A stretch of 64,000 nt of DNA, taken from NCBI GenBank assembly GCA_000711775.1, contig ARYC01016894.1, forward strand, positions 32,763 to 96,762, given 5' to 3'. This DNA comes from Oxytricha trifallax. Lineage: Eukaryota; Ciliophora; Spirotrichea; Sporadotrichida; Oxytrichidae. The position numbers and the translations under genes were made by a program. The notes under the pieces are model-generated. The model ran no database searches. It saw nothing but the letters and a program-made list of their open reading frames with translations, and was not told the DNA's origin. Every line of letters starts with the position of its first letter. Position 1 is the first letter of the stretch. Positions 26,201-37,424 of this stretch are shown here, in pieces.

Positions 26201-26326
26201 AACCCCAATACGTATGTACACATAGAATTTGTAAGTTGATAAAAAGTTTTAAGTATATCGATAAATAAGGAAATTTAAAAGGACAGAATTTAACTTAATT
26301 TGAGGGAGCCGATCTCGAGAATGCAA
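26201..26326 (+). repeat. left TIR of copy 1
   Basis: 126 bp matching the reverse complement of 36495-36620 with about one mismatch. It runs from AACCCCAATACGTATGTACA to GATCTCGAGAATGCAA. Confidence 0.93.
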
Positions 26327-26974
26327 AAAGAAGGGCTGGCACTATCACGGCTCTTACAAAGTATGAATATGATTAGATTAATATGATTAGATTGGTGTGA
26401 TTTTTAATTTTAAGTTCAGAGCAGTTTGAAATCCAGTAGGTTGTCGGGGCCGTTCTCGAGATTTTTCAACATTGGTATACTATTATACCGGTCTGACCCC
26501 TATAATCCAGTGCTTTGGCTTAAGCCAAAAAGCATTTTTTAGGGTCAAAACTGAAGACCCAAATTTTCGATTTCGGGTGCCATTAACTTCTAGATATTCT
26601 CGTCTTCACATTTCTACTGGCCATTATTCAGTTATGGACGGGGAAAGGTTTGAATTTCGAAAGTTGCCGCGGATTTCGACATTTTTCAAAAAGCCAATTT
26701 TGGGTTTTGCCCATCTTGAAAATTCCTAAAATATATCACAGCTCTTCAACCACCCACCTCCAGGCAACTCTAAGCTACTCGTTTAATGAGTTATAGTGAA
26801 TAATCATTATTTGTCTTGGTTTGGCAGTGAGTCAGCCATAAATCCGGAGGATATAAGCAAAAGAGTGTTTTTTTCATATAGTTAAGGATCAATAATCCAG
26901 TCGAAATTTTAATAATCCAGTGGTTTAATAGTAAAATACAGTCGAATTAATCATTAAAATTAAGCATAAATCAG
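26327..26974. other. leader between left TIR and ATPase gene (copy 1)
   Basis: Contains CTCGAGATTTTTCAAC and several AATCCAGT words. The block around 26570-26730 is recognisable in the relic at 15090-15240. A short open frame lies at 26472-26729 but starts without ATG; I treat the region as promoter and subterminal sequence. Confidence 0.5.
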
Positions 26975-29900
26975 ATGAATCCAGCCACTGGATTTTAGAA
27001 AACCTCTGAAATCAGCCTTCAATAACTTTTGAATGCGAGTGCTGGTAAGCTTAAATCTTCGATATTATCTTCTATTTAGAAGGTATAAATGATTTGCAAG
27101 TGCCGCAGGAGGCACCCGATTAGTCAAACTCAGATTGGATTTTTGAAAATCATCAAGCCAATGGAAATTTTGAAGAAAATTTTAAAGCCAAGGGCATTAA
27201 GTGTGAGTATAAAAATGCGCAAGACAGCGCTAAAATCAACCGCGCTAAAGATATTCTGCAATAAAATAGCTATAACTTGAAAATGCTGCTGTAGCAGGCG
27301 GATTTTGCAGCTTATAATAAAACTTTTGATTTTAAGTAGTATGTGAGAAAGTATATAAATAACAAAAAGCCAAAGAAGATCAAGCACAGCCATAAGAGTA
27401 AATCAGTGGTATCATAGCCTCTAGATGTTACTGCTGCTATCGAAGAGCTTAAGGAGAGTGAATAAGCTACGAATCTCAGCTTTGCAAGTGATTAAAATCA
27501 AAATAAAGAACCCTTACCTCAACTCTTTATTAACTATGGCTCGATCATTGGCCATGAGATTCTCATAAAGCACTTCGAAAGTTTCAAGAATTCTAAATAT
27601 TATTAAAGGACTTGCATTTTGCAAGAAATAGTTACTCGAAACACCCAGTCACTTTTCTCCTTCCTAAGCAATTTTGAGAACGTTAGTGACCAGAAACTAA
27701 GCGAGAACTTGTTCTCATTGCTCGTGGATTTAATTTAGAGCAATAATAATTTAGATGAAGACTCAAAGCCACGTATCTTTTTAGCTGCTCTTGGTTATTA
27801 CATGGGAGAAAGAGTATAAATCGAAGATGAATTAATTCAAGAATCAATCTTATTATTAATTCGCTCACCTAATACGAGACAAGCTCTAGGTTTAGCGAAC
27901 TTTGTACTCTTTAATTCAGTTGCAGCATTCACTAAACAGCTTGCACCAGTGCAGAAATTGGATTCTACTCTCCCCTATATTATACAATTAATGGGTTAAA
28001 CTGGGTAATTATTCGCAGTCGACTCTCAAGTTTAAAAGCTAATACCTACTTCATTCTTTATCTTGAATGTGCCTTTCATGACTCTACTCAAGCAAGACTG
28101 TGGCTTGCACTTAATAAGAGACATACCTGTAGAATACACAGAGTACTTCGTAAGAATTTGTGCTCTCTCTTGCTCTCCTACAGTTGAAGCACTCAAAGAT
28201 TATATATCAATTACTAGGGCTACTTTCTTACAGAAGTAAGAGGTTATTGATTCAAACACTATGGTTTACTTTATGAAAGGCCTTGCATAAAGGCTGCAGA
28301 GCAGAGACGAGTAGTGGGTAGGCAAAGTAGAGCAGTTCAAGAAGCTTCAGCAGCAAATCATAGAAGTTTAAATTGAAAAGAATGTGAGTGTGAGCAACAG
28401 CATTATTGAAAATTGCCTTAATGGCGACTGCTCTGAAATTCAAAGAATTTTACACTTACCCAAAAATATGGAAGCTTTCTCTGATAAAACTATTGTAGAC
28501 TTACTTCAACTCTTTGAGAATGCTAATAACTCGCACTCACTAGCTCGTGCTTTCAATTCAAAGCCACAGAATGAAAGGTTAAGTGTGAGTAATGACTTAG
28601 AAAAGCTGCAGCAAAATCTTGGCTTTAAGTTATATAGTTCTCAAATTTTGTGCATTAACTATATTTGCGAAAACTTGCACGCAAACCATTTAATACATTT
28701 TGGTATTGGTAATGGCAAGACCTTGATCTGCGTTGCGTTAGCCATTCTTATAGCTCTTAAAACGAAGCTATCCGTAATCATAGTTGGCAAGAATGAGCAC
28801 TTAGTGCAGAGAGATTATCAAAAATTTCAAAAAGTTATTAGTGCAATGGAACTTGATTCAAACCATAATTTCTTTGCAAAAAGTACAGGCATTTATTTTT
28901 TCACTCAACCACAACTCAAGAAACAAATGAAGGCTGCTAAATTCATGAGTGTGTGGCACGATAGCATCGTGCTTATTGATGAATACGACTGGATTCTCTT
29001 CGATGGCTCTGCTGACAACATTATAAACCAGCTAAATTTTTACAAACAATCAAGAAGTATTTTAGGATTTTCAGGAAGCCATCTTTCTCAAGGTGAAGAA
29101 AATTGTCTTAGTTTAGCTTTGCATAGCACACCTGTAGTATTCCCTACCCTTGATAAACTGTAAGGAGATAAGAAAACTTAGTTACCAGACTTGCTGGTAA
29201 GTTCAAATCAAGGAGATTACTTACAAAGAATCAAGGAAATCATAAAGGATTAAGTAGCTGTTTCACCAGTTTTAATAGTGGCTTCAACAAATTACAGTGC
29301 TATTGAAATAGGTTTAAAGAAATCCGATTTTGATTTCATTAGTTTCAACCACTCCTAAGCGACTGCAATTGAATCTGTGCTTGAAGGCAGGTATTTAATG
29401 AGAAATGCAAGCAAAAACTACGGGGTTTACTTGCTCAACGAGCCACAGGGGAGAGGAACAGATATCTAAACTAATGATGAAATCGATTAAAATGGTGGTT
29501 CATATTTAATCATTGCTGATGTTTTCTCACAAAGATCTGAAGAATAAATCATTGGTAGAATTGGGAGACTTAACACTAAAGGCAGGTGGCAGCGAGTATT
29601 ATATAAGCAAGCTTCTAAAGATAGTGCAGAGCAGCTGCTTATAGTTGAAAAGAAAGAAATAGAGCTTATACTTGCTAGCAAGCACAATTAAGTATAATCA
29701 ATTTTATAAAATCGATTAGAAGCAATGGAAAATTTTCTTGAATAAAACCAGGTGCCTTAAGAATAAATTTCTGCAGAGCTTTCAAACGAATAGGAGCAAG
29801 ATAATATTGTAAGAGAAATCGTTCAACATATTGTATCTCTCACTGAGAAAGCTTACAGTGAAGCAAGCAACCCAGCAGCAGTAGTGAAGCAAGATAATCT

Positions 29901-30204
29901 TGAAGAAGAAAAGGAGCCTTAATAAATTGAAGAATAAGGTGAATAAAGTAAGTTGGGTTTTTATTAACCTTCTCTCATAGAGCTTATTGAATAGAAGATG
30001 AGTTAAAACCCTGTGCTTCAAGATAAACCATTCGAACAGGTATAGCAATTGGTGCACAGAAGTTTAAAGCAGTAGCACCATGAAATCACGAAGGCTCAAA
30101 GCAGAGAGAGATCCAAAAGCAAAAGCAGTTCTGCAAGTTCAAAGAGAAGATTATTGAAAGGTTAACAAAAGCTTGAATTAATCAAAGAATAAAATAAGAC
30201 TTGA
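26975..30204 (+). CDS. SecA-like superfamily-2 ATPase/helicase (copy 1)
   Basis: 1064 aa in the ciliate code. I start at ATG 26975; a 35-nt intron (27045-27079, GTAAGC..TTTAG) must be removed to join MNPATGFQKTSEISLQQLL to the long frame, which stops at TGA 30202-30204. Motifs: Walker A GIGNGKT at residue 565, Walker B VLIDEYD near 657, GFSGS (compare SecA GMTGT) near 690, GRGTD at 814, and EEQIIGRIGR around 849. Spacing and the GRGTD/GRxGR wording are those of SecA-type motor domains, a family expanded in ciliates. Residues 1-550 and the Gln/Glu-rich, basic C-terminus (RSKSKSSSASSKRR) are not recognisable. No signal peptide or membrane segment. Role in the element is unknown: a DNA or protein-remodelling motor is inferred. 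It converges on the minus-strand gene 270 bp downstream. Confidence 0.85.
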
Positions 30205-30474
30205 GAGTTGGTTACTCGTCGCAGTGCTAGAGATAAAACATTCACTTGCACTTATACAGAGCTGCCAGAGAGTGAAGAGACAATGAAAAGATGGCTGAAG
30301 GCAGCCTCGAGTGAGAGAAGGCACTTTAAAAGCGACATAAACCATAGAAATTCAGAGAGAAAACCAAGATTAAGAATATGAGATTTATCTTAATTTTTTA
30401 AAGAAATTCACCATATTCAAGTCTTTGCTATTAATAGCATATAGAGAATCGTGGAGGAATAGAAGCAGCAGCAC

Positions 30475-31276
30475 TCATTGACTCATGTTTGGAGATTGAT
30501 TTTGCATATTCTACAGGTTACCATCTTGCATAAACTACTCTTTCATCTTGCGTAAGTCAAGCAACTCACCATATTATCATGTTATTGCTTCAAATTTTTA
30601 GTTTACTGCAAGAATTCTTGCTTATCTTATTTCAAAGCATCTTCATAATCCTTTACCTCCTCTAACTATTCACGGATTCTCTTTCATTTAGATGAATCCT
30701 TAACGAGATTCACAGCCTTACCTCGCTCAGCTACACAAGAAATTAAGAGAGAGTAAACTTACTGCTAAAGTTAAGGCATCTGCTGAGAGCGTCCACGAAC
30801 TCGGGTCTCATTTCTATAACGAGATCTCTATTTTACTCTAACTTTTCTCTTCGTTAGAGCATTGCATCATGAATCATCTGGGAGACACCGTCGGTGTCTA
30901 GGGTGAAGAGCAAGTCACAGATCCATTATCTGTCAAGGTGGACCCAATCTCGTTCTTCAGGCAAGTATTGCAGCAGTCTTGAAGACCCTCTTGCATAATC
31001 GAGAAAGTCTTGAACTGTAAGTCCATCGATTTGAGGCACTGCTGACACCTTAACTGCGTCTCTTCTTACGTACTATATTAACAGTTACAGGGTTAAGCTA
31101 GGGCTTACGTCTTTCTCTGCTCTTATGATTTACTTAAGGAAATAAATGTTGGTGGAGTCCGCTTTTGGTAAGAAAGCGTGGCAGTCTTGGGCAAGAAAGT
31201 TGTATAGCTCTTTCTTACTTTTGCACTTCTGGACGAGTTCTGAAACATTGATACCAGTAAGTTACTATTGGTTCAT
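30475..31276 (-). pseudogene. 22-kDa-like TBE-family gene, broken (copy 1)
   Basis: Same gene as the intact 40925-41730, with two lesions. An Arg codon after KDSSK is TGA (near 30697), and four bases are missing near the 3' end (around 30575) where copy 2 reads MESELL, shifting frame. The N-terminal 180 residues and the 32-nt intron are intact. A truncated product of about 185-190 aa could still be made. See copy 2 for the protein description. Confidence 0.8.
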
Positions 31277-33802
31277 TAAACTTTAAAATTAAGGTGCCTT
31301 AAACCATTTTATATAGGCAAATTTCGATTCAGGAAGACACTACCGTTAATAAAATCAGAGAGGGCTTTTCATAATAATGAAATCGTACCAGCACGATCCA
31401 ATTTCCGCTAGCGGAATTCCTACCAGCACCAACACAATTCATTATTAAGAATTGGAATTTTTCATGAATCAATCCAATTAAGGAATCAAAGTAAAGTCAG
31501 CCATTAATAATTATTAAAGTACCTAAGAATAAAGAAATTATTTGTCTGGGTAAAGAATAGAAATTTTAATTACATATAGTATTCGCTAGCTATCATTTAT
31601 CACATACTTTTTTATACTCAAAAGCTTAACAATAAGCTATTTACTGTGAATAAAATTTAGAGAGATTCTTAGTATAATTCTAAGAAATTTTAGACATTAA
31701 TACATTTTTTACTAAGTAAAATTTTAGAACAAAAGTTCATCATATAAATTACTAAGAATAATAGAATAAATTTAATTTAATTTAAGGTTATTATTTGTAA
31801 ATCCAGCAATTCTTTATTCATTAATTAAGAAGTCAATATGCTGCCCACTTAATCAATACTTATTATTAATTGAAAATTAAGAATTGCTCAATTATCAAAC
31901 ACTTATTCCATAGTATAATTCTCTATTTCACATAAATATTTCAATAATTTTGGATTTATAATGATCTTTACAACTGCATTGCTAACTATAAATCACTTCG
32001 ATTCATTAAAAAAATAGTAATTACTTTAAAGTTAAACAATTTTAATTCTCAGAATTTGAGAGTAAGTATACGATACTAATAATAGAATCAAGAATATAGC
32101 TCTAAAATAGTGATTTATTAATAAGCCAAACTTAAAAGTAATTTTAAATTTTTCATCTATATAATTTTAATTCATTGAAAATATCAAACAATTTAAATTT
32201 AATATAAAAACTAATATTTCATTTTATATTAATATAAATTTAAGGAAGTATATTTGTATACCTTTATAAAAGGTTGAGATTTTCTGCAAATGTAAAATCA
32301 CAAATAAATAATAATTAGTAAAATATAGAAAAATGATTTTTCCTATATACTAAGATTAAATATAAATAAATAAGTATAAAATAGTTACTGTAAAATAATT
32401 ATTCTTAGTAAATTAATTTTAATTACTGAAATAAAGATTGCAATAAAATTTGATTTTTATAAGTCAATAAAACAAATATTAATATGTTTGAATATTTAAA
32501 CTTTATAATAGAGTTTGAAAATCATATTTTTCAACTTTACTAATGAATTATATTGATTATTTATCATATAAAAAACTGTAAATTATAAGCCTTATTTTAA
32601 TTAAAAAACAATCTTATAAAAATAATGAAGAATAAAGTTCTGAATATTCAAACTTACAAACTTTTACTCAAAATTTAATGTTAACTTTTATAAATCCTAG
32701 CAATAGAAATCCATTATTTACTAACTTTAATTTATCTATAGATATAAATATAATTTAAATAGACTATTTTTAAACATAATAATTAATTAATTGTCAAAAA
32801 AAATAACTAAATATACTTAGAATTAAAGATATATTTATAAAATTTTTTGATTTTATTTTACTATATAAAAATTAATACTTGAATTATTTTTAGTATAATT
32901 ATATATAAATTGTAAATAATTAATTAAAATATAGATAATTATTTGTTTATTTTCTTATAAGTTGAAATATTTTGAGAATAGATAAATTTGTTAGCTAAGG
33001 GGTTTTGGGAATTTAATTAAAATTTTCAATTTAAAATAGTTTGAATATTCAAATTTAGTGAAGTTAGAATGAAAAATAAGAATAGTAACTTATACTAACT
33101 ATGAATTTAAGAAATTTTAAAGTTCAAGTATTTTTATAATCAACTTTAATAATTTTATATCTTATTTTTTATAAACAATTTTTACTTATTATAACTTTTA
33201 CAATTTATAGACTTACTTTTAACAATAATTATAAGATATAGATATTATAAAATTTATAAATAAACTAAAGTCATTCATATTTCTTAAGTATCAGGATTTA
33301 TAAAATATTTGAAATATATAAGTTAATAATGAAATATAGTAATTTGAGTTATAATTTAAGTAAAATTATATATAAAACAAGTTTTATAACTTAACCAGCA
33401 CTATTTTTATACTATATAAATTTAAATTATCTTAATTTTAGACTGTAGAATAAAATATGCAATAAAAATGAGAATTTATAAAATAAGTATAAGATATAAA
33501 TTTAAATAAATTGAATTTATTTTATGTATAAAATAGAATTTTATGTATAAGTTTTATGTATAAATTAAAATATAAATAAAAATAAGCAATTTTATTCCAA
33601 ACTTATTATAAAATATGCAAAAATTTGTTGATTTTATTGTTTAAAAAATTAAATTTAGGTTGCTCAAAATTTTGGCTTCAAAAAATCCATTATTTTAAGT
33701 TTTGAAAGTTTGCTCTAAAAATTGGTATATTTAGCCAACCCTATTTAAGCCAGAGCAATAATTAAATAGTTATAATAAATAATTCAAAAAATTTAAACAT
33801 AA
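31277..33802. other. 2.5-kb AT-rich region between divergent element genes (copy 1)
   Basis: Lies between the start of the minus-strand gene and the start of the Cys-rich gene. The first 200 bp hold inverted and repeated short words (CAGCACGATCC, CGCTAGCGGAATTCC). The rest is AT-rich without a coding frame. Copy 2 has the same region with scattered differences and small indels. May contain a two-way promoter; no RNA gene recognised. Confidence 0.5.
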
Positions 33803-35329
33803 ATGATGAGTAATTGCCCCAACTCAGAGAGTTGCAACGAGAATTAACCGTGCAGTGTATGCAGAGCTAAAATTAACAACAGATACTTCTCTTCTTCAGA
33901 GAATTAAATTTAGTAAAGCTAGCAATAAGCTAGCGAAAGAGTCGCTATTGGATAGCAATTGGTTGATTAAAATCAACAAAATGCCAACTAAAACCCCTTG
34001 GCTAATTAATTAGTCTAAAACCCGCCTCAGCAAAATTAAATGCAAGGATAAAATCCTCCTATTATTTAAGCTCCTCCCAACAACCAAAATTTAAATCAAC
34101 CACCTCCCCAAAATCAACCTATTATTCAGCAAAATCCTCCCAGAAACCACTAACAGGTAAACTAAATTTAACAGTTTATCAATTTTAAACTTGATATATT
34201 CCCGCAGCATAGGTTCTCAATAAGTTAGAACCCTTCAATGATAACACACCTCTACTCCTTAAACTACGATAAGTTATTTTAAAACGTAGTCAAGTTTTCC
34301 CAATATTTAATAAAGACAGAGTATTATGAAAAGAATACTATAAGTTCATCAAATTCCACCGACCTTAATGATATTCAAAATATTCAAAAAATGAGCCTTA
34401 AAAGACCAAATAAATTCAATCAATTCTTCCATGCATTGAATATAATTATGAGCAGCACGTACTTTATTTGTAACGAATAAGCAATTCAGCACTCTATCGT
34501 GAACTTAAGAAAGCCAGATATTTTAGCACTTGCCCTCTCCAGAAATAAAATGTTCGACGTTGATAACTTTGCTGGTATTATTCATGACAGTACTTTTCAA
34601 AATTTCAAACTTCAAAAATTCGAGTGTAAAACTAAATATGAATTGCTTGATTAAAGCAAACTAGAAGGTAAGTTGTTGTAGTTTTTGTCAAATCTTAACG
34701 TTTCACCTATTTTAATATGGACTGTTGACAATGAAAATCAAGAATTCATTGTAATCAAATAAAATCAAGGAGATTGGTTTTACCTTAACAGAGATAGCTT
34801 AACATACAAAATCACCAAAGATCCAAAATCATATGTTTCAGACCTTGCCGACTCAATCGAAGAACTCAACTAGCATGACTTTATTAAGGATTTCTTTGGA
34901 GCAGTCAACATTTTTTATTAAGTCCAAGTTTGCAATTCTAATGATAGAAAAATTGACAAGACCTTACACAACATGTTCCACTTAATTTATGATCAAAGGA
35001 ATTACTCTTAAGCAACTTAATTTTGGACTAGTTTTAAATCATTAGCTGAGCAGTAATTAAAATTACCAGAGATTCAAAATAATAAATTCGCATTGCCACC
35101 TCTCAAAGTCAATCCAACAAATTCATTTTCGTTTCAGAACACTCAAAATCAAGGAAAAGCACAGAAAAAAAGGCAGGCTAAAAATTCCAAAAAATTGGAA
35201 TCAGATTCTCAAGATACCTATGATGAAGCAACATCCAGTTCAAACTCCAGTACTCCTATCAAAATGAAGACTAGAAAGCAAGCAGCTGAGGAAGACGAAT
35301 TGCTTAAGAAGAGACCTAGAAAAGGTTGA
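33803..35329 (+). CDS. Cys-rich/Gln-Asn-Pro-rich element protein of unknown function (copy 1)
   Basis: 508 aa in the ciliate code, from the double ATG at 33803 to TGA 35327-35329. Residues 1-30 have four cysteines (CPNSESC, then CSVC) followed by an Asn-Arg-rich stretch, which could bind zinc. Residues about 40-125 are very rich in Gln, Asn and Pro. Residues about 130-430 look globular (FHALN, FYLNRDSLTYKI, DFIKDFFGAVNIFYQV, LHNMFHLIYDQRNYSQ). The C-terminus is basic with a KKRQAKNSKK and a KKRPRKG motif, suggesting nuclear import. Many Gln codons are TAA or TAG. I do not recognise a family and see no DDE triad, but a DNA-binding or coat-like role cannot be excluded. Confidence 0.75.
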
Positions 35330-36494
35330 GCAGGGGAATTAATTCAATTAATTCCAATATTAAACTGGCTTGGTAAGTGCCAGATATTTTTTTATTATTA
35401 ATTAATCTTAATTTCTTTAAAAATTAAAAACAAAATTCTTTATTCTTATTTATTTTATTCTTTATTTCTTATTTATTCTCTCTAAATAAATTAAATCTAA
35501 AGTAATGTTGAAAAATGTTTAGTACTCAGAATAAAAAATGAAATTAATAACCATATTTATTTTATAAATAAGTACCTTTAATTTATAAAAATATTTTAAA
35601 CTTAATTAAAGCATTTAAAATAAATAACTATAATTCTTCCGAAATATTTTTCTTATATACACTTATAAAAATCCATATCTTATAAAATATGTAAACAATT
35701 GTCAATAATAGTATTAAAAATAGTAAAAATCTCAAAATAATGCAGATTTAGGGCTTAGTATGCAAAAATTGACTATTATTTTACTTACCTTAATTAATTT
35801 AATTTTTGATTAATTAATAAAATGTCTGCTTGCAAAAAAAGATCAAAGATCTATATAAAGGAAAAGTTTGAATTACCTTAAATTATTTATATACAGTGTA
35901 ATATTAGGGCACCTTATTCACCTACGTGATTTTAATATAGTGAATTTAGGCACCTTATAAAGTGTGAGAGTGATATAAGATTAATTACAGATAAATGTGC
36001 AAGTGAAATGTTTGTTACAATACCTTAGTTTTAAAGGCTATTGAGTGTAACAAACATCAGTGTATATAAATAGCGCTTAAATTAGTGCGAAAAATATGAA
36101 AAAAGTGCGTTTACAAAAAATGGAGAACATGAATCGATAGAACTCGAGCTGCTGTTCAAAGTGCACACAAAACGCAGTGAAGTTAGTGGAGTGGGTGCGA
36201 GGTGCGTTGGTATTAAAGAAAGTGCGATAGGCATTGTAAATTGTTCACCTTTTGATTTCCATTATTAGTTTAATTATTAAAGTAGTAATTATTAATTAAT
36301 TAAATTCAAACTTAATTCAAATGTGGAGGTAAAACCGCACCCCCTCACAAATAGTGTGAACGGTGAAACTTTGCACCTAATCGGTCAACAGGGTACAAAC
36401 CCCATATATTCTTGATCAGCATGTCAAACTCTATAAGACTGGTAAGTATGGCCTCAAAATAAAATCATGAATTTTTTCCCATTTTCACCGTACT
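35330..36494. promoter_or_regulatory. right subterminal region with repeated GTGYG words (copy 1)
   Basis: Non-coding. From about 35955 to 36365 the words AGTGTGA, AGTGCGA, AGTGCGT, GGTGCGA, GGTGCGT and AGTGCAC recur at least eight times, far above the surrounding AT-rich composition. The box GGCACCTTAT occurs twice (35908, 35950). One open frame from 36095 (MKKVRLQKMENM..) exists but is not convincing. Such subterminal repeats often bind a transposase; that is inference. Confidence 0.5.
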
Positions 36495-36620
36495 TGCATT
36501 CTCGAGATCGGCTCCCTCAAATTAAGTTAAATTCTGTCCTTTTAAATTTCCTTATTTATCGATATACTTAAAACTTTTTATCAACTTACAAATTCTTTGT
36601 GTACATACGTATTGGGGTTT
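36495..36620 (-). repeat. right TIR of copy 1
   Basis: Inverted match of 26201-26326, ending CGTATTGGGGTTT against the AT junction. Confidence 0.93.
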
Positions 36621-36650
36621 ATATATATAATATATATATATAAATATATA
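36621..36650. other. 30-bp pure A/T junction between the two element copies
   Basis: Only A and T, mainly TATATA. It separates the right tip of copy 1 (GGGGTTT) from the left tip of copy 2 (AACCCC). It is like the TATATATATA before copy 1, so may be the original TA-rich target or joined flanks. Confidence 0.85.
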
Positions 36651-36776
36651 AACCCCAAAACGTATGTACACATAGAATTTGTAAGTTAATAAAAAGTTTT
36701 AAGTATATCGATAAATAAGGAAATTTAAAAGGACAGAATTTAACTTAATTTGAGGGAGCCGATATCGAGAATGCAA
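36651..36776 (+). repeat. left TIR of copy 2
   Basis: 126 bp, differing from the left TIR of copy 1 at a few sites (CCCCAAAACG instead of CCCCAATACG; GATATCGAG instead of GATCTCGAG). Confidence 0.93.
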
Positions 36777-37424
36777 AAAGAAGGGTTGGCACTATCACGG
36801 CTCTTACAAAGTTTGAATATGATTAGATTAATATGATTAGATTAGTGTGATTTTTAATTTTAAGTTCAGAGCAGTTTGAAATCCAGTAGGTTGTCGAGGC
36901 CGTTCTCGAGATTTTTCAACATTGGTATACTATTATACCGGTCTGACCCCTATAATCCAGTGCTTTGGCTTAAGCCAAAAAGCATTTTTTAGGGTCAAAA
37001 CTGAAGACCCAAATTTTCGATTTCGGGTGCCATTAACTTCTAGATATTCTCGTCTTCACATTTCTACTGGCCATTATTCAGTTATGGACGGGGAAAGGTT
37101 TGAATTTCGAAAGTTGCCGCGGATTTCGACATTTTTCAAAAAGCCAATTTTGGGTTTTGCCCATCTTGAAAATTCCTAAAATATATCACAGCTCTTCAAC
37201 CACCCACCTCCAGGCAACTCTAAGCTACTCGTTTAATGAGTTATAGTGAATAATCATTATTTGTCTTGGTTTGGCAGTGAGTCAGCCATAAATCCGGAGG
37301 ATATAAGCAAAAGAGTGTTTTTTTCATATAGTTAAGGATCAATAATCCAGTCGAAATTTTAATAATCCAGTGGTTTAATAGTAAAATACAGTCGAATTAA
37401 TCATTAAAATTAAGCATAAATCAG

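Larger units (their letters stand above)
26201..36620 (+). mobile_element. 10.4-kb TIR element, copy 1 (undescribed type)
   Basis: Starts AACCCCAATACG and ends with its inverted copy CGTATTGGGGTT. Terminal inverted repeats are 126 bp. Gene order: SecA-like ATPase (plus), a convergent 22-kDa-like gene (minus), a 2.5-kb AT-rich gap, and a Cys-rich/Gln-rich gene (plus). All genes use TAA/TAG as Gln. The end sequence resembles the telomere-like ends of TBE elements. The flanks are TA tracts, so a TA target duplication is possible but cannot be proved. The copy is about 98-99 percent identical to copy 2, but its 22-kDa-like gene is broken. I see no DDE transposase, integrase, polymerase or capsid gene. 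Confidence 0.88.

Noticed and set aside
26021-26221. Minus-strand frame with repeated RPRIIRTS-like residues as a gene
   Set aside because: It is a reading of the 19-bp DNA repeats and the adjoining TIR; the repetition comes from the DNA, not from a protein.
26472-26729. 85-aa frame in the element leader as a gene
   Set aside because: It lacks an ATG, and the segment lies in the subterminal region. The relic copy shows DNA similarity but no kept frame.
27130-27393. Minus-strand hydrophobic frames inside the ATPase gene (both copies)
   Set aside because: Shadows of the plus-strand ciliate-code gene; the AT-rich complement reads as Leu/Ile/Phe-rich.
28384-29163. 259-aa frame as the complete ATPase
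   Set aside because: Only the part between two TAA/TAG codons read in the standard code. With these as Gln the frame is about 1064 aa.
26975-30204. Bacterial contamination or organelle SecA translocase
   Set aside because: The gene has TAA/TAG Gln codons, an intron and Gln-rich ends, lies in a TIR element, and lacks SecA-specific domains outside the motor core.
36651-36662. AACCCCAAAA as a chromosome end
   Set aside because: A single repeat unit at a transposon tip inside continuous sequence; no telomere array follows.
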